Of a stretch of DNA of 41,156 nt, positions 1 to 8,856 are shown piece by piece. The stretch spans positions 1 to 41,156 of the forward strand of contig JAFUVZ010000004.1 of NCBI GenBank assembly GCA_017471185.1. The letters are read 5' to 3'. Position 1 is the stretch's first letter. Each line of letters begins with the position of its first letter. Below the pieces are notes generated by a model. That model did not search any database. It saw only the letters and a list, made by a program, of their open reading frames with translations, and was not told the origin of the DNA. The DNA is from Bacteroidaceae bacterium. GTDB lineage: Bacteria; Bacteroidota; Bacteroidia; Bacteroidales; Bacteroidaceae. Position numbers and translations under genes: made by a program.

Positions 1-66
1 AGCTTAGACAGCGATATGCTCGTGGTGTTTTTTGCGACTTTCTCCGACAGAAGCGCAACTGACTGA
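1..66 (+). CDS. 3' end of an unidentified gene (partial)
   Basis: Frame 1 is open from the window edge to a TGA at 64-66 and is followed 23 bases later by a strong plus-strand terminator, so some plus-strand gene ends here. Frame 3 also stays open to a TGA at 60-62, so the frame is not certain; frame 1 gives the less basic, more ordinary tail. The fragment is too short to name a family. Confidence 0.3.
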   Translation, partial: SLDSDMLVVFFATFSDRSATD

Positions 67-89
67 TACCGTTGTGCTTCCTGATTATT

Positions 90-125
90 AGCGACCTTTT
101 CCGACCTTCGGAGAGGTCGCTTTTT
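90..125 (+). terminator. Rho-independent terminator
   Basis: AGCGACCT (90-97) pairs with AGGTCGCT (114-121). Inside it a second stem, TCCGA/TCGGA, closes a three-base loop, and five T follow the hairpin. It points rightwards and would end the transcript of the gene cut by the left edge. Confidence 0.8.
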
Positions 126-180
126 CCGTGCCTTTTTATCCTTCTCAAAGAGACGCAGGAAGTGTCCCTTTTTTTCTGCC

Positions 181-314
181 CTCACTGCTCCAAGAAGTCA
201 ATGTTCAATGTTATGCTTCGCATCAATCTTGTCGCGACTCGGCATAGCCCAAGCAAGCTTTGGCTCTGCTCTCACTGCTCCAAGAAGTCAATGCTCAATG
301 TTCAATGCTCAATT
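181..314. repeat. Interspersed repeat, copy 1, with YTCAATG heptamers
   Basis: The block reads A-B-A. The 30-base segment A (181-210 and again 271-300, one base different) flanks a 60-base core B. Positions 198-306 recur at 1098-1206 with one mismatch (294 versus 1194). The right end is a heptamer array, YTCAATG about four times (287-314). In minus sense the last codons and the TGA of mazG (302-304) lie in this array. On the minus strand the core contains GCGAAGC, a sequence known to form an unusually stable DNA mini-hairpin, and a GTCGCGAC palindrome. Confidence 0.9.
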
Positions 315-1087
315 AATTTCGCCTCCTCCCAGAGTGCATCCATTTCCTCCAGCGTCATATCCTTCAGGTTACGGCCCTGCTTGATGCTATGCTCCTCCAC
401 ATAATTGAAGCGGCGGATGAACTTCTGGTTCGTATGCTCCAGCGCATTGTCGGGATTGATGTGGTGCAGACGGGCAGCATTGATGAGGCTGAACATCACA
501 TCGCCAAACTCAGACTCCGCCTCCTCCTTGCTCAAATTGCCCACAGCCTCCTCAAACTCAGAGATTTCTTCCTTCACCTTCTGCCAAGCTCCCGAAGCAT
601 CCTCCCAGTCGAATCCCACGTTGCGGGCCTTGTCCTGAATTCGGTACGCCTTGATGAGGGTAGGGAGCGAGATGGGTACACCGCTCAACACCGTCTTATT
701 GCCACCATTCTCCTTAATTTTCAGTTGCTCCCAATTTTGCAGCACCTCGCCCACGCTATTCGCCACCGCATCGCCATAGATATGCGGATGACGGTATATC
801 AGCTTGTCGCACAGGCGGTCGCACACATCCTTGATGTCAAACTCACCCTTCTCGTCGCCGAACTTCGCATAGAAGCAGACGTGCATCAGCACATCGCCCA
901 GTTCCTTGCAAATCTCCTGGTTGTCATTCCGCATCAGTGCGTCACACAGTTCGTAAGTCTCCTCAATCGTGTTAGGACGCAGACTCTCATTCGTCTGCTT
1001 CCTGTCCCACGGACATTTCTCTCTCAGCTCGTCAATAATGTCGAGCAGTCGCCCGAAGGCCTCCATCTTTTCTTCTTTCGTATGCAT
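302..1087 (-). CDS. mazG: Nucleoside triphosphate pyrophosphohydrolase MazG
   Basis: MazG hydrolyses (d)NTPs to monophosphates and pyrophosphate in the cytoplasm, a house-cleaning role. The 261-residue product is close to the usual length of about 263. Two MazG domains are visible. The first has the EETYE and ELGDV helices around residues 45-80 after a CPWD motif; the second has EEISEFEE and EFGDVMF around residues 170-205. The ATG at 1087 gives the conserved start MHTKEEKMEAF; a longer reading would only translate the upstream repeat. The last codons (IEH) and the stop come from the heptamer repeat. DUF3810 lies directly upstream on the same strand with that repeat between them. Confidence 0.95.
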   Translation of the reverse strand: MHTKEEKMEAFGRLLDIIDELREKCPWDRKQTNESLRPNTIEETYELCDALMRNDNQEICKELGDVLMHVCFYAKFGDEKGEFDIKDVCDRLCDKLIYRHPHIYGDAVANSVGEVLQNWEQLKIKENGGNKTVLSGVPISLPTLIKAYRIQDKARNVGFDWEDASGAWQKVKEEISEFEEAVGNLSKEEAESEFGDVMFSLINAARLHHINPDNALEHTNQKFIRRFNYVEEHSIKQGRNLKDMTLEEMDALWEEAKLIEH

Positions 1088-1093
1088 AATAAA

Positions 1094-1206
1094 ATGTTCA
1101 ATGTTCAATGTTATGCTTCGCATCAATCTTGTCGCGACTCGGCATAGCCCAAGCAAGCTTTGGCTCTGCTCTCACTGCTCCAAGAAGTCAATGTTCAATG
1201 TTCAAT
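1094..1206. repeat. Interspersed repeat, copy 2
   Basis: Positions 1098-1206 match 198-306 at exactly 900 bases offset, with one difference. This copy fills the gap between the DUF3810 stop and the mazG start and covers the last six codons of DUF3810. YTCAATG heptamers sit at both ends of the block. Confidence 0.92.
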
Positions 1207-2225
1207 TGATAAGCAAGTATCATCCCAATCACCTCCGAATAATTCTTCACGCCGCCCTGCACCCTGTGATATTTCAGGTAAAGGTCATAGAGATAATCCT
1301 GCACCTCACCGATGATATCACTATATTTCTCCTGCCAGTAAGCCCTGTCATTCTCTATCAGCGCCTTGATCTCAGGCCTCAGACTCTCATACAGCTTGAA
1401 ATACTCATCCGAACTCATCAGCCTTCTCGCATTGTTGAACACATGCCCCAGAATCGAGTAATACCCGCTGAAGCGAATGCCCTTGTCGGTAGATTGCGTG
1501 GTGGCCAGATAAGCGTAGAAATTCGCCTCACCCTCCGATGTAATACCTTGCAGATGAGCGTATTCGTGCGCATAAGTGGCCGCATAGCTATGAGGCAGCA
1601 CATCGCCGTTCAGCGTAAACTCGCAGAAGAACGGAGCCATACTGCCCGTTACGCTCACCATCGAAGCCAAAGGCGTGTAGAGCATCGTCTTCACTTGCGG
1701 ATCTACGAGCCGTATGCGGTTGAATCCGTGCAACTTATATGCGTTCATCACATGCGTCTTGACCAGTTCCTCATCCTTCTGCTCCACCACCGTATAATTT
1801 TCGTTCAGCAGTCTCACGTACTTCTTCGCGAAATCTCCGAATACCTGAGCGTCGTAGGCAACAGGTTGGATATGAGCCCGTTGGTAGTAGCTTGGCTGAC
1901 CGTAGTTCAGTCCCCAAGCCCAATAGAACCACACGAACAGCCAAAGCAGATACTCCAGCACGCTTCCCCACGCCTTCAGGAATTTCCTTTTCGGATGAAT
2001 CAGTGCGTAGATAGGGTAGGTGATTACCCAAACGATACTGATAATCACGAATATATCACCGATGGGAAACGGAATCCACGATGAGATGTTGGCGAGCATC
2101 GTGCCGATCAGCGGATAAATATGGTTGGCGTAGAGCGCATTGCCTCCTGGCACCACCATCATCAGGATCGTGGCGAAGAGCAAAACGCCCAACAGTCCTC
2201 TCCGTATATTATTATTCTTTTTCAT
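1188..2225 (-). CDS. DUF3810 membrane protein with HExxH zinc-protease motif
   Basis: This 345-residue protein matches the Bacteroidetes family DUF3810. It has three hydrophobic segments in the first 110 residues and then a soluble region containing HEYAH at about residue 220, followed by a downstream EGEANFYAYL segment. This is a typical gluzincin layout (HExxH plus a later Glu), so a membrane-bound metalloprotease is likely; no substrate is known to me. Two adjacent ATG codons lie at 2228 and 2225; the second is better spaced from an upstream GAGG. The C-terminal residues NIEH and the TGA lie inside the 109-bp repeat, so the native tail has probably been replaced or extended by repeat sequence. 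Confidence 0.85.
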   Translation of the reverse strand: MKKNNNIRRGLLGVLLFATILMMVVPGGNALYANHIYPLIGTMLANISSWIPFPIGDIFVIISIVWVITYPIYALIHPKRKFLKAWGSVLEYLLWLFVWFYWAWGLNYGQPSYYQRAHIQPVAYDAQVFGDFAKKYVRLLNENYTVVEQKDEELVKTHVMNAYKLHGFNRIRLVDPQVKTMLYTPLASMVSVTGSMAPFFCEFTLNGDVLPHSYAATYAHEYAHLQGITSEGEANFYAYLATTQSTDKGIRFSGYYSILGHVFNNARRLMSSDEYFKLYESLRPEIKALIENDRAYWQEKYSDIIGEVQDYLYDLYLKYHRVQGGVKNYSEVIGMILAYQLNIEH

Positions 2226-2333
2226 CATTATCCTCAAAGTTCCAGTATGCCAAATGTCTATTTCGTTTCGCGGTTAACCAACTTGTCATTAGTCAGTAGC
2301 ATATTCATCCACACGATTCCCCTGCTATTCTTA

Positions 2334-3152
2334 TTATATATGGTATTTCTTCGCCAGCGCCTTAAACCGTTTGGTCTGCATGAAACGCTGGAGCCAGGTG
2401 TTGACGCTGTCGAGCAGAACGGGAGCCTTGCGGTTCAAGCCCCAAGCATAGAACTGCGTGAAACCAATGGGAACACTGTAATCGATTTGAGGCAGACTGT
2501 CAGCTGCCATACGTGCAATTCGCTCGTCGCAAACGGCATAGTCAATGTCGCCATAAGCAACCATCGCTAACAGCTGTTCCGGTCCATATTTATCAACCTC
2601 TTCCACGATAATGGTGTCACCTATCTCCATGGAGATGTTTCTGATACGAAGTATGACAGGCGACTCTTTCACGATGTACAGCGTCTTGCCTGCCAGATCT
2701 AACTGGCTTGTCACCAGTCTGAGTGAGTCTTCAGCGTTCTGAGGTTTACGCTGGATAAGTACCTGATGGTTCCTGCCAATTGGAATACTGAAGACCAACG
2801 AATCGTTGCGGTCTGTGGTTACGGGAATGCCGTCGGCTATCAAATCGAATCTTCCTTCTTCAAGACCTTTCAGACGCTCCTTCATACTCATCAGCGGACT
2901 GACAGACACCTCCAGTCCGTGGTCATGGGCGAATGCTTCGATGAGTTCATAATGGAACCCTTCGATGGAATCAGGTCCTTGCATCATACTGATGGAGTTG
3001 AATTCAAGAGTAGTTCGTAAAGTGTCACTCTTCACGATCTCGGCATAGTCTCTGGGAGAAAGGGAAGGAACTCCCTTTTCCTTGATGAACAGCTGGTAAA
3101 TGACTGCAGCAGCGATTACTATAGCGAGATATTTGAGCCAACGTTTAGTCAT
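2334..3152 (-). CDS. Membrane-anchored solute-binding (SBP_bac_3) protein
   Basis: The 272-residue product starts with one hydrophobic helix (residues 7-24), then a periplasmic bilobed-binding-protein fold of the type found in amino-acid binding proteins and at the N-terminus of MltF. Recognisable parts are the LRTTLEFNS first strand, the segment with FDLIADGIPVT near residue 105, and YGDIDYAVCDE near residue 205. The lytic transglycosylase domain of MltF is absent. Its start codon overlaps the porin stop by 8 bases, so translation is probably coupled and both products act in the envelope. The ligand cannot be told from sequence. Confidence 0.8.
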   Translation of the reverse strand: MTKRWLKYLAIVIAAAVIYQLFIKEKGVPSLSPRDYAEIVKSDTLRTTLEFNSISMMQGPDSIEGFHYELIEAFAHDHGLEVSVSPLMSMKERLKGLEEGRFDLIADGIPVTTDRNDSLVFSIPIGRNHQVLIQRKPQNAEDSLRLVTSQLDLAGKTLYIVKESPVILRIRNISMEIGDTIIVEEVDKYGPEQLLAMVAYGDIDYAVCDERIARMAADSLPQIDYSVPIGFTQFYAWGLNRKAPVLLDSVNTWLQRFMQTKRFKALAKKYHI

Positions 3153-5268
3153 AGAAGTTCCAGGAAACGCCGAATTTCAACAGGCGCGGGTTGATAGGGT
3201 TATGGGGAGAATAGAAATACTTCCTGCTTCCCATACCCTCATTCACATGATAGAACATTACGAAGAAGCGGGTACGCTTCAACTGAAAATTGGCATACAC
3301 ATTGATGATGGGATAGTCGCCTACTTTGATCATCTCGCTCTCATTCTGCAAACGATACTGCTGGATGCCTGGCGAATAGGCTGGGGCGTAATACCGGCTG
3401 AAGTAGCGCACGTCAGCTCCTATCTGCACATTCAGCACTTTCTTGGCTATCTTGGTGAGAATATAGAGGTTGTGATACAGTGTCCATGTTGGCAAAGGCA
3501 ACAGGTCGCTGTTAGTCTTCTGCCAGGTTACCTCATTGTCAAGGTGCAGGATGCCTAACTTGAAGTTCTGGCTCAACGTAGCGTTCGCTACCTTGACGGT
3601 ACCGGATGCTTGCTGAGAAATGGAGTTGCCGTCAAAATAGGCGTAGTTCTTGATGGTCTCCAGACCAGCCTTCAGGTTCGTGCGGGTCAGCGGGAAGTCA
3701 AGCTCTCCTTCCAGACGCATACGGAGTTCCTTGTCCATATCTTCATAATCCCACGCATAATGGTTGGAATGATAGTGGCGCATGTAGAACGAAGGCAGTT
3801 GGTTCTTGATGAAGCCATGCGCCTTGAGTCTCACGGTGTCCTTACCCAACTTTACGTTCAGGTCGGCTGTACCGTCAAGCTTGAACTGTCCGGCAGCTAT
3901 GCCGGCTATACCTATCTCACCATTGACATTATAATGCAACAGACGGCCTTCACGTTTGGACAGTTCGCCACCCAGGTAAAGCTCTTGCTCCGTATATTTC
4001 ACATTTTTCGGGTTCTCTAATGTGACGTCCATATTCATCAATGAATAGCGGTTATACTGATGGGATATGTAAGCGGTCAGTCCTGCTTTGGCGTATTTGT
4101 TGAATCCTTCCAAGAGAGATACGCCAAACACGTTTTTGATGCTGAAAGCTACAGTGGAGTCTGCGGTCGCTGAGTTGTTCAATAGAGCTGGAGGCAACGA
4201 GTCGAGGTCAGCAGAGAAAAAGCTGTGGCGTGAGCGTTCAACCTTCACGGTATGGATGAAACTCGTCACTGGAACGAAATCCTCAACATATATGGTATCT
4301 TTAGGCGTTTCCTTCGGAATGGTGTCATTTTCTTCCTGCAAAGCCCTGCGTCTGTTTCTTCTGCCTTGTGGCTGCTCTTCTACTTTATCTACGATTTTCA
4401 TAGACTCGCGTGTGAAGCCCAGACGATAGCGCTGGGTGAGATAGACAGACATGTTGTGGTTTCGGTTAGAGGTGCTCTCTAACCTTACGGGAATGTTGTT
4501 GCTCTCATATTGCTTGCCACCGGCAGCCTTTTCTTCCGGTCGGGTGATATACTCGTCATCCGTGATACCTCCGTTTTCATTTTGCTTGAAATAGAAGTTG
4601 TTATATACGGCATGTATCTGATAATGTTTTCCTAAATAGGAAGCGAAAACAGCTGCATTGAAGTTGGATGTGGCCTGATTGGCATAATAGCCACGTCCGT
4701 ACTGATAATCAAACTTGAACCCGAATGCGAACTGCTTGTTCATGTTCATCGAGAAATAAGCCTTAAAGCGGTCTTCACCAGTAATCTTATCACCATTAGG
4801 CCAATAGGAGAGGTTGGTGTAAGGAATGTTGCTGTTGGTAAAGATCATCTCGTCAGAACGCTTGAAGAAACCCGTCAACGGTTGCAGGAAAATGGTAGGA
4901 GCCGTGTCATACTGACGGTCTGCGAAGACATGAGACAAGCGTGGGGAACCCATGTTGCCCAAGATGCTGTAATGCCCAGTCATGCCCTCTTCCATGTTGA
5001 AGTTCTGGAAGTTGAGCGCTACGGTATCCACCTCCGTCATAATCTGGTTGCCCAGATTCTCGCTAAGACGCCATTGGAATAGCTTGGGAGGCAACGACTC
5101 TATTTCAGTACTGTCATTACGCAAGTTGTTAGGCTGCATGTTGGGATCCACCTGATTGCCAAATGCGTCACGCGTGTTGTTATTGTTATTGTTAAAAGGA
5201 TTCTGCGCCTGCATGTCAAGACAGCAGACGGCGCAAAGCAGGAGATATAGCAAAATAAGTCTCTTCAT
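3145..5268 (-). CDS. Putative outer-membrane porin (Porin_10 family)
   Basis: The 707-residue product begins with a clear signal peptide (MKRLILLYLLLCAVCCLDMQA, cut near residue 21). It continues with an Asn-rich linker and long alternating aromatic and polar strands, ending in an outer-membrane style terminal aromatic (FYD). This fits the Bacteroidetes Porin_10 family. An upstream in-frame start would add 25 residues without leader character, so the ATG at 5268 is chosen. A basic, Gln/Arg-rich acidic loop around residues 295-330 is probably extracellular or periplasmic. It is the middle gene of a three-gene unit: 55-residue membrane peptide, porin, binding protein. Confidence 0.85.
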   Translation of the reverse strand: MKRLILLYLLLCAVCCLDMQAQNPFNNNNNNTRDAFGNQVDPNMQPNNLRNDSTEIESLPPKLFQWRLSENLGNQIMTEVDTVALNFQNFNMEEGMTGHYSILGNMGSPRLSHVFADRQYDTAPTIFLQPLTGFFKRSDEMIFTNSNIPYTNLSYWPNGDKITGEDRFKAYFSMNMNKQFAFGFKFDYQYGRGYYANQATSNFNAAVFASYLGKHYQIHAVYNNFYFKQNENGGITDDEYITRPEEKAAGGKQYESNNIPVRLESTSNRNHNMSVYLTQRYRLGFTRESMKIVDKVEEQPQGRRNRRRALQEENDTIPKETPKDTIYVEDFVPVTSFIHTVKVERSRHSFFSADLDSLPPALLNNSATADSTVAFSIKNVFGVSLLEGFNKYAKAGLTAYISHQYNRYSLMNMDVTLENPKNVKYTEQELYLGGELSKREGRLLHYNVNGEIGIAGIAAGQFKLDGTADLNVKLGKDTVRLKAHGFIKNQLPSFYMRHYHSNHYAWDYEDMDKELRMRLEGELDFPLTRTNLKAGLETIKNYAYFDGNSISQQASGTVKVANATLSQNFKLGILHLDNEVTWQKTNSDLLPLPTWTLYHNLYILTKIAKKVLNVQIGADVRYFSRYYAPAYSPGIQQYRLQNESEMIKVGDYPIINVYANFQLKRTRFFVMFYHVNEGMGSRKYFYSPHNPINPRLLKFGVSWNFYD

Positions 5269-5282
5269 AAAAATGTCAACTC

Positions 5283-5450
5283 TCAACGGTTGGTAAACCG
5301 AATGATAAATTCCATGACTTTCAGAAAGATGGCGGTACCACAAACATAAATGAACGTCCTGTAGTCGGCCACGAAATACAGGATAACGCTTGCTATCGCC
5401 AGCACAATGAAGATCATATTCAGGTAACTTCTAATCTTGTCTAAGTCCAT
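5283..5450 (-). CDS. 55-residue two-helix membrane peptide
   Basis: An open frame from ATG at 5450 to TGA at 5283-5285 encodes 55 residues: a charged start (MDLDKIRSYL), a hydrophobic helix (NMIFIVLAIASVILYFV), a short turn with DYRT, and a second helix ending in a basic tail (RFTNR). It lies 14 bases upstream of the porin start on the same strand and is preceded by a minus-strand TATCTTTG box, so it is the first gene of that unit. I do not recognise a named family. Its position and composition support a real small protein, perhaps linked to porin biogenesis. Confidence 0.72.
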   Translation of the reverse strand: MDLDKIRSYLNMIFIVLAIASVILYFVADYRTFIYVCGTAIFLKVMEFIIRFTNR

Positions 5451-5476
5451 AATTTGTCGTTTTTATAAATTATGTG

Positions 5477-5507
5477 GCAAAGATAAGCATTTATTTCCTA
5501 TCTTTGC
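5477..5507. promoter_or_regulatory. Divergent, mirror-image -7 boxes
   Basis: A minus-strand TATCTTTG lies at 5478-5485 and a plus-strand TATCTTTG at 5499-5506. They form an inverted repeat, GCAAAGATA then 13 bases then TATCTTTGC. They serve the porin unit leftwards and the kinase-MATE-dinB unit rightwards. Confidence 0.65.
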
Positions 5508-5526
5508 ACCGAAATCGCAAGAAAGA

Positions 5527-6411
5527 ATGCTTATGTTGATACAGAATCAAATAAAAAGGGTGGTGGCTGTGCACGATTTGTCATGCATGGGGCGCGTGTC
5601 GCTGATGGCTGTAGTGCCTATACTCTCATCTATGGGACTGGAAGTTTGTCCGCTTCCCACCGCCTTGCTTTCATGCCATACGCAGTATCCTGAGTTCACT
5701 TTTCTGGACTTGACAGATGAAATGAAACGCATTGTGTCCAACTGGAAAAACCAGGGTTTCAGCTTCAATGCCTTTTATACCGGTTATCTGGGTTCTCCTG
5801 AGCAAGTGCAGATTGTGGAAGACCTGATCAGAGATTTCCGCAGGCCTACTGACTTGACCGTAGTTGACCCTGTGCTGGGAGACAATGGCAAACTATATAA
5901 AGGCATGAAGCAGGAAATGGTGGACGAGATGCGTGACCTTATCAAACTGGCAGACGTCATTACACCCAATATGACGGAGATGTTCTTGCTGCTCGACAAA
6001 CCATACAGTCATGATGATGTTGAAGATGAGGAACTGAAGTCGTATCTGAAGGATTTGTCAGACAGAGGACCTGGGATTGTTATCGTAACCAGTGTGCCTG
6101 TTATTGACAATCCGCACCTGACTTCCGTCTATGCGTATAACCGTAACGGAAACCGCTATTGGAAAGTGACTTGTCCTTTCTTGCCGGCTCATTATCCCGG
6201 TACTGGCGATGCCTTTACCAGTGTGATAACGGGTAGCCTGATGCAGGGAGACAGCCTTCCGCTGGCGTTAGACCGTGCCACTCAGTTTACTTTACAGGGT
6301 ATCCGTTCCACTTTCGGTTATGAATACAACAACATGGAGGGCATGATGTTGGAGAAAGTGCTGAACAACCTGAATACTCCTATCCAGGTGTCTTCGTACG
6401 AACTGATCTGA
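5527..6411 (+). CDS. Pyridoxamine/pyridoxal kinase-like protein
   Basis: The 294-residue product belongs to the PdxK/PdxY branch of the ribokinase fold, which phosphorylates B6 vitamers with ATP in the salvage route to PLP. It shows the N-terminal VHDLSCMGRVSL segment, DPVLGDNGKLY near residue 120, ITPNMTE near 150 and the catalytic GTGDAFTS near 230. The ATG at 5527 is used because the -7 box ends at 5506; the longer reading would start upstream of the promoter. A second ATG at 5533 is also possible. It is first in a tight unit with the MATE transporter and dinB, with one base before the MATE start. Confidence 0.85.
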   Translation: MLMLIQNQIKRVVAVHDLSCMGRVSLMAVVPILSSMGLEVCPLPTALLSCHTQYPEFTFLDLTDEMKRIVSNWKNQGFSFNAFYTGYLGSPEQVQIVEDLIRDFRRPTDLTVVDPVLGDNGKLYKGMKQEMVDEMRDLIKLADVITPNMTEMFLLLDKPYSHDDVEDEELKSYLKDLSDRGPGIVIVTSVPVIDNPHLTSVYAYNRNGNRYWKVTCPFLPAHYPGTGDAFTSVITGSLMQGDSLPLALDRATQFTLQGIRSTFGYEYNNMEGMMLEKVLNNLNTPIQVSSYELI

Positions 6412-6412
6412 T

Positions 6413-7768
6413 ATGGCTGCCGTAAAAGAACTTACTTTCGGCAAACCTTTGCCGTTAATCCTTAGTTTCGTCTTCCCCCTCTTGATGGGGAATATGCTAC
6501 AGCAGACCTATTCTCTGGTGGATGCGGCGATTGTCGGCAAGTTTTTGGGAATCAACGCACTGGCATCAGTAGGAGCAAGTTCGTCAGTCATCTTTCTTAT
6601 TCTTGGCTTTTGCAACGGTTGTTGCGGTGGTTTCAGCATACCTGTAGCACAGAAGTTCGGTGCGAGAGACTATCACGTCATGCGCGGTTATGTGATGAAC
6701 AGTCTCAGACTTTCTGCCTATATGTCTGTGACTTTGGCAATCATCACCAGTCTGTTTTGTGCTACCATCCTTCGTATGATGGCTACCCCCGAATCTATCT
6801 TTGAGGGAGCCTACCGTTATCTGCTCATCACTTTTATCGGCATACCTTGTACTTTTTTCTATAATCTGTTATCAGGGATTATTAGGGCCTTGGGCGACAG
6901 TAAGACACCTTTTTGGTTTCTGCTGTTTTCCACTTTGTTGAATATCATGCTTGACCTGCTTTGCATCGTAGTCTTGGGCTGGGGTGTGTCAGGGGCAGCT
7001 ATCGCGACAGTGGTGGCTCAGGGAGTTTCAGCCATTCTGTGCTATGCTTATATGAAACAAAAGTATGAAGTGTTGAAGTCTTCAGAGCAAGAGCGACGGT
7101 TTCAATGGCATCTTTCAAAAAGATTGTTGGTTATAGGAGTCCCTATGGGATTGCAGTTCAGTATCACCGCAATAGGTAGCATTATGCTCCAAAGCGCTAA
7201 CAATGCCTTAGGTACTGCTTGTGTTGCAGCGTTTACTGCTGCCATGCGTATCAAGATGTTCTTCCTTACGCCATTGGAGAGCCTCGGTATGGCAATGGCT
7301 ACGTTTGCTGGTCAGAATTATGGTGCAGGCCGTCCAGAAAGAGTCTGGCAAGGTGTCAAGGCAAGTCTGGGTATCATGCTGGTTTACAGTGCCTGTATGG
7401 CTGTCGTATTATGGGCAGGGGCACGGACTATCGCCCTTTTGTTTGTGGAAGCCAATGAATTGGAGATTCTTGACAAGACAGCACAGTTCCTGCATACCTC
7501 CGTATCTTTCTTTCCTGTATTGGGAACACTGTGTGTGTTACGTTATACTATTCAGGGTGTGGGCTATACGGCGTTCTCTATGTTCTCTGGAGTAATGGAA
7601 ATGATCGCCCGCATCCTTGTGAGTTTGTTCGCTGTGCCTGTGTTCGCCTATACAGCTATCTGTTTTGGCGATCCTATCGCATGGATAGCAGCAGATATCT
7701 TCTTGATTCCAGCTTTCATTTATGTTTATCACCGAATCAAACGCATTAAACTCGTTATTGATGAGTGA
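6413..7768 (+). CDS. MATE-family multidrug/metabolite exporter
   Basis: The 451-residue integral membrane protein has twelve hydrophobic segments in two homologous halves, the MATE pattern of Na+ or H+ driven efflux. The opening GKPLPLILSFVFPLLMGNMLQQ and the repeat-two segment VGVPMGLQFSITAIG-like are family signatures. Its start follows the kinase stop after a single base and its stop overlaps the dinB start by eight bases, so the three genes are translationally linked. Substrate is unknown. Confidence 0.93.
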   Translation: MAAVKELTFGKPLPLILSFVFPLLMGNMLQQTYSLVDAAIVGKFLGINALASVGASSSVIFLILGFCNGCCGGFSIPVAQKFGARDYHVMRGYVMNSLRLSAYMSVTLAIITSLFCATILRMMATPESIFEGAYRYLLITFIGIPCTFFYNLLSGIIRALGDSKTPFWFLLFSTLLNIMLDLLCIVVLGWGVSGAAIATVVAQGVSAILCYAYMKQKYEVLKSSEQERRFQWHLSKRLLVIGVPMGLQFSITAIGSIMLQSANNALGTACVAAFTAAMRIKMFFLTPLESLGMAMATFAGQNYGAGRPERVWQGVKASLGIMLVYSACMAVVLWAGARTIALLFVEANELEILDKTAQFLHTSVSFFPVLGTLCVLRYTIQGVGYTAFSMFSGVMEMIARILVSLFAVPVFAYTAICFGDPIAWIAADIFLIPAFIYVYHRIKRIKLVIDE

Positions 7769-8849
7769 AAGGAAAATCATACATATTGATATGGATGCTT
7801 TCTACGCTTCGGTAGAACAGCGTGATTTTCCTGAACTGCGTGGAAAACCAATCGCTGTGGGTAGCCCTGAGGCGAGAGGGGTAGTGGCGACTGCCAGTTA
7901 TGAGGCTCGGCGTTATGGCGTTCATTCCGCGATGGCATCAGTGAGGGCTAAACGCTTATGTCCTCAGTTAATCTTCGTGAGAGGTAGATATGATGTGTAT
8001 AAATCTGTGTCACAACAGATTCATGAAGTTTTTCATGAATATACCGATTTGATAGAACCTATCTCGTTGGATGAGGCTTTTCTGGATGTGACAGAGAATA
8101 AAAAGGGAATTCCCTTAGCTGTAACCATTGCCAAAGAGATAAAGGCGAAGATTCGTGAACGACTGAACCTGGTGGCATCGGCTGGTGTCTCCTACAACAA
8201 ATTCTTAGCAAAGATAGCGTCAGACTACCGTAAGCCTGACGGACTTTGCACGATTCATCCTACGCAGGCTCTTGCTTTCATCGCCTCCCTGTCTGTTGAG
8301 AAATTCTGGGGTGTGGGGCCAGTCACTGCCAAGCGTATGCACACGCTGGGAATTAACACTGGAGACCAGTTGAGAGCACGACCTAAAGAATGGCTCATGC
8401 GTGAGTTTGGCAAAATGGGTGCGGTATATTACGATTTTGCACGTGGTATTGACAACCGTCCTGTGGAAGCCGTCTGGATACGTAAGTCCATCGGTACAGA
8501 GAGAACTTTAGAGGAAGATATCAGTGAGAAAAATCAGGTGGATGGCGTGCTACATGCAGTGGTCGTAGAATTAGTGGAACGACTTCAACGACATCCTTTC
8601 CGAGGCTTGACGCTTACCCTCAAGGTAAAGTTTTATGACTTTACGCAAATCACGAGAAGTCATACCCAGGAACAACCATTCATGACGCTTGAAGATATAC
8701 TGCCCGTGGCACAACAACTGATGGATGGAGTGGAATATACGGCCAATCCCATCCGTCTGATGGGACTGACCGTGTCTAATTCTATTGATGCCATTCACCA
8801 ACATCACGGCGATGCCTATCAGCTGGAACTGGACTTCAAGGATTGGTAA
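7761..8849 (+). CDS. dinB: DNA polymerase IV (Y-family)
   Basis: This 362-residue translesion polymerase has the catalytic blocks IDMDAFYASVEQ near residue 8 and SLDEAFLDVT near 100 (metal-binding Asp and Asp-Glu). A GVSYNKFLAKIASDYRKPDGL block follows near 140, then helix-hairpin-helix and little-finger regions. It bypasses damaged bases with low fidelity. The ATG at 7761 inside the end of the MATE gene (ATGAGTGA overlap) gives the conserved MSERKIIHIDMD start; the longer frame is only MATE coding sequence. It converges with the SDR gene, with seven bases between stop codons. Confidence 0.97.
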   Translation: MSERKIIHIDMDAFYASVEQRDFPELRGKPIAVGSPEARGVVATASYEARRYGVHSAMASVRAKRLCPQLIFVRGRYDVYKSVSQQIHEVFHEYTDLIEPISLDEAFLDVTENKKGIPLAVTIAKEIKAKIRERLNLVASAGVSYNKFLAKIASDYRKPDGLCTIHPTQALAFIASLSVEKFWGVGPVTAKRMHTLGINTGDQLRARPKEWLMREFGKMGAVYYDFARGIDNRPVEAVWIRKSIGTERTLEEDISEKNQVDGVLHAVVVELVERLQRHPFRGLTLTLKVKFYDFTQITRSHTQEQPFMTLEDILPVAQQLMDGVEYTANPIRLMGLTVSNSIDAIHQHHGDAYQLELDFKDW

Positions 8850-8856
8850 TCTAATA

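Noticed and set aside
287-314. Heptamers as a CRISPR array
   Set aside because: Units are seven bases without spacers and no cas genes are present.
389-1147. Long plus-strand frame opposite mazG
   Set aside because: It is antisense to a clear MazG protein and has no family character.
969-2084. 371-codon plus-strand frame
   Set aside because: It is a shadow of mazG and DUF3810 and runs through the repeat; no recognisable domain.
5437-5526. Upstream extension of the kinase gene
   Set aside because: It would start before the promoter box, so it cannot be in the main transcript.
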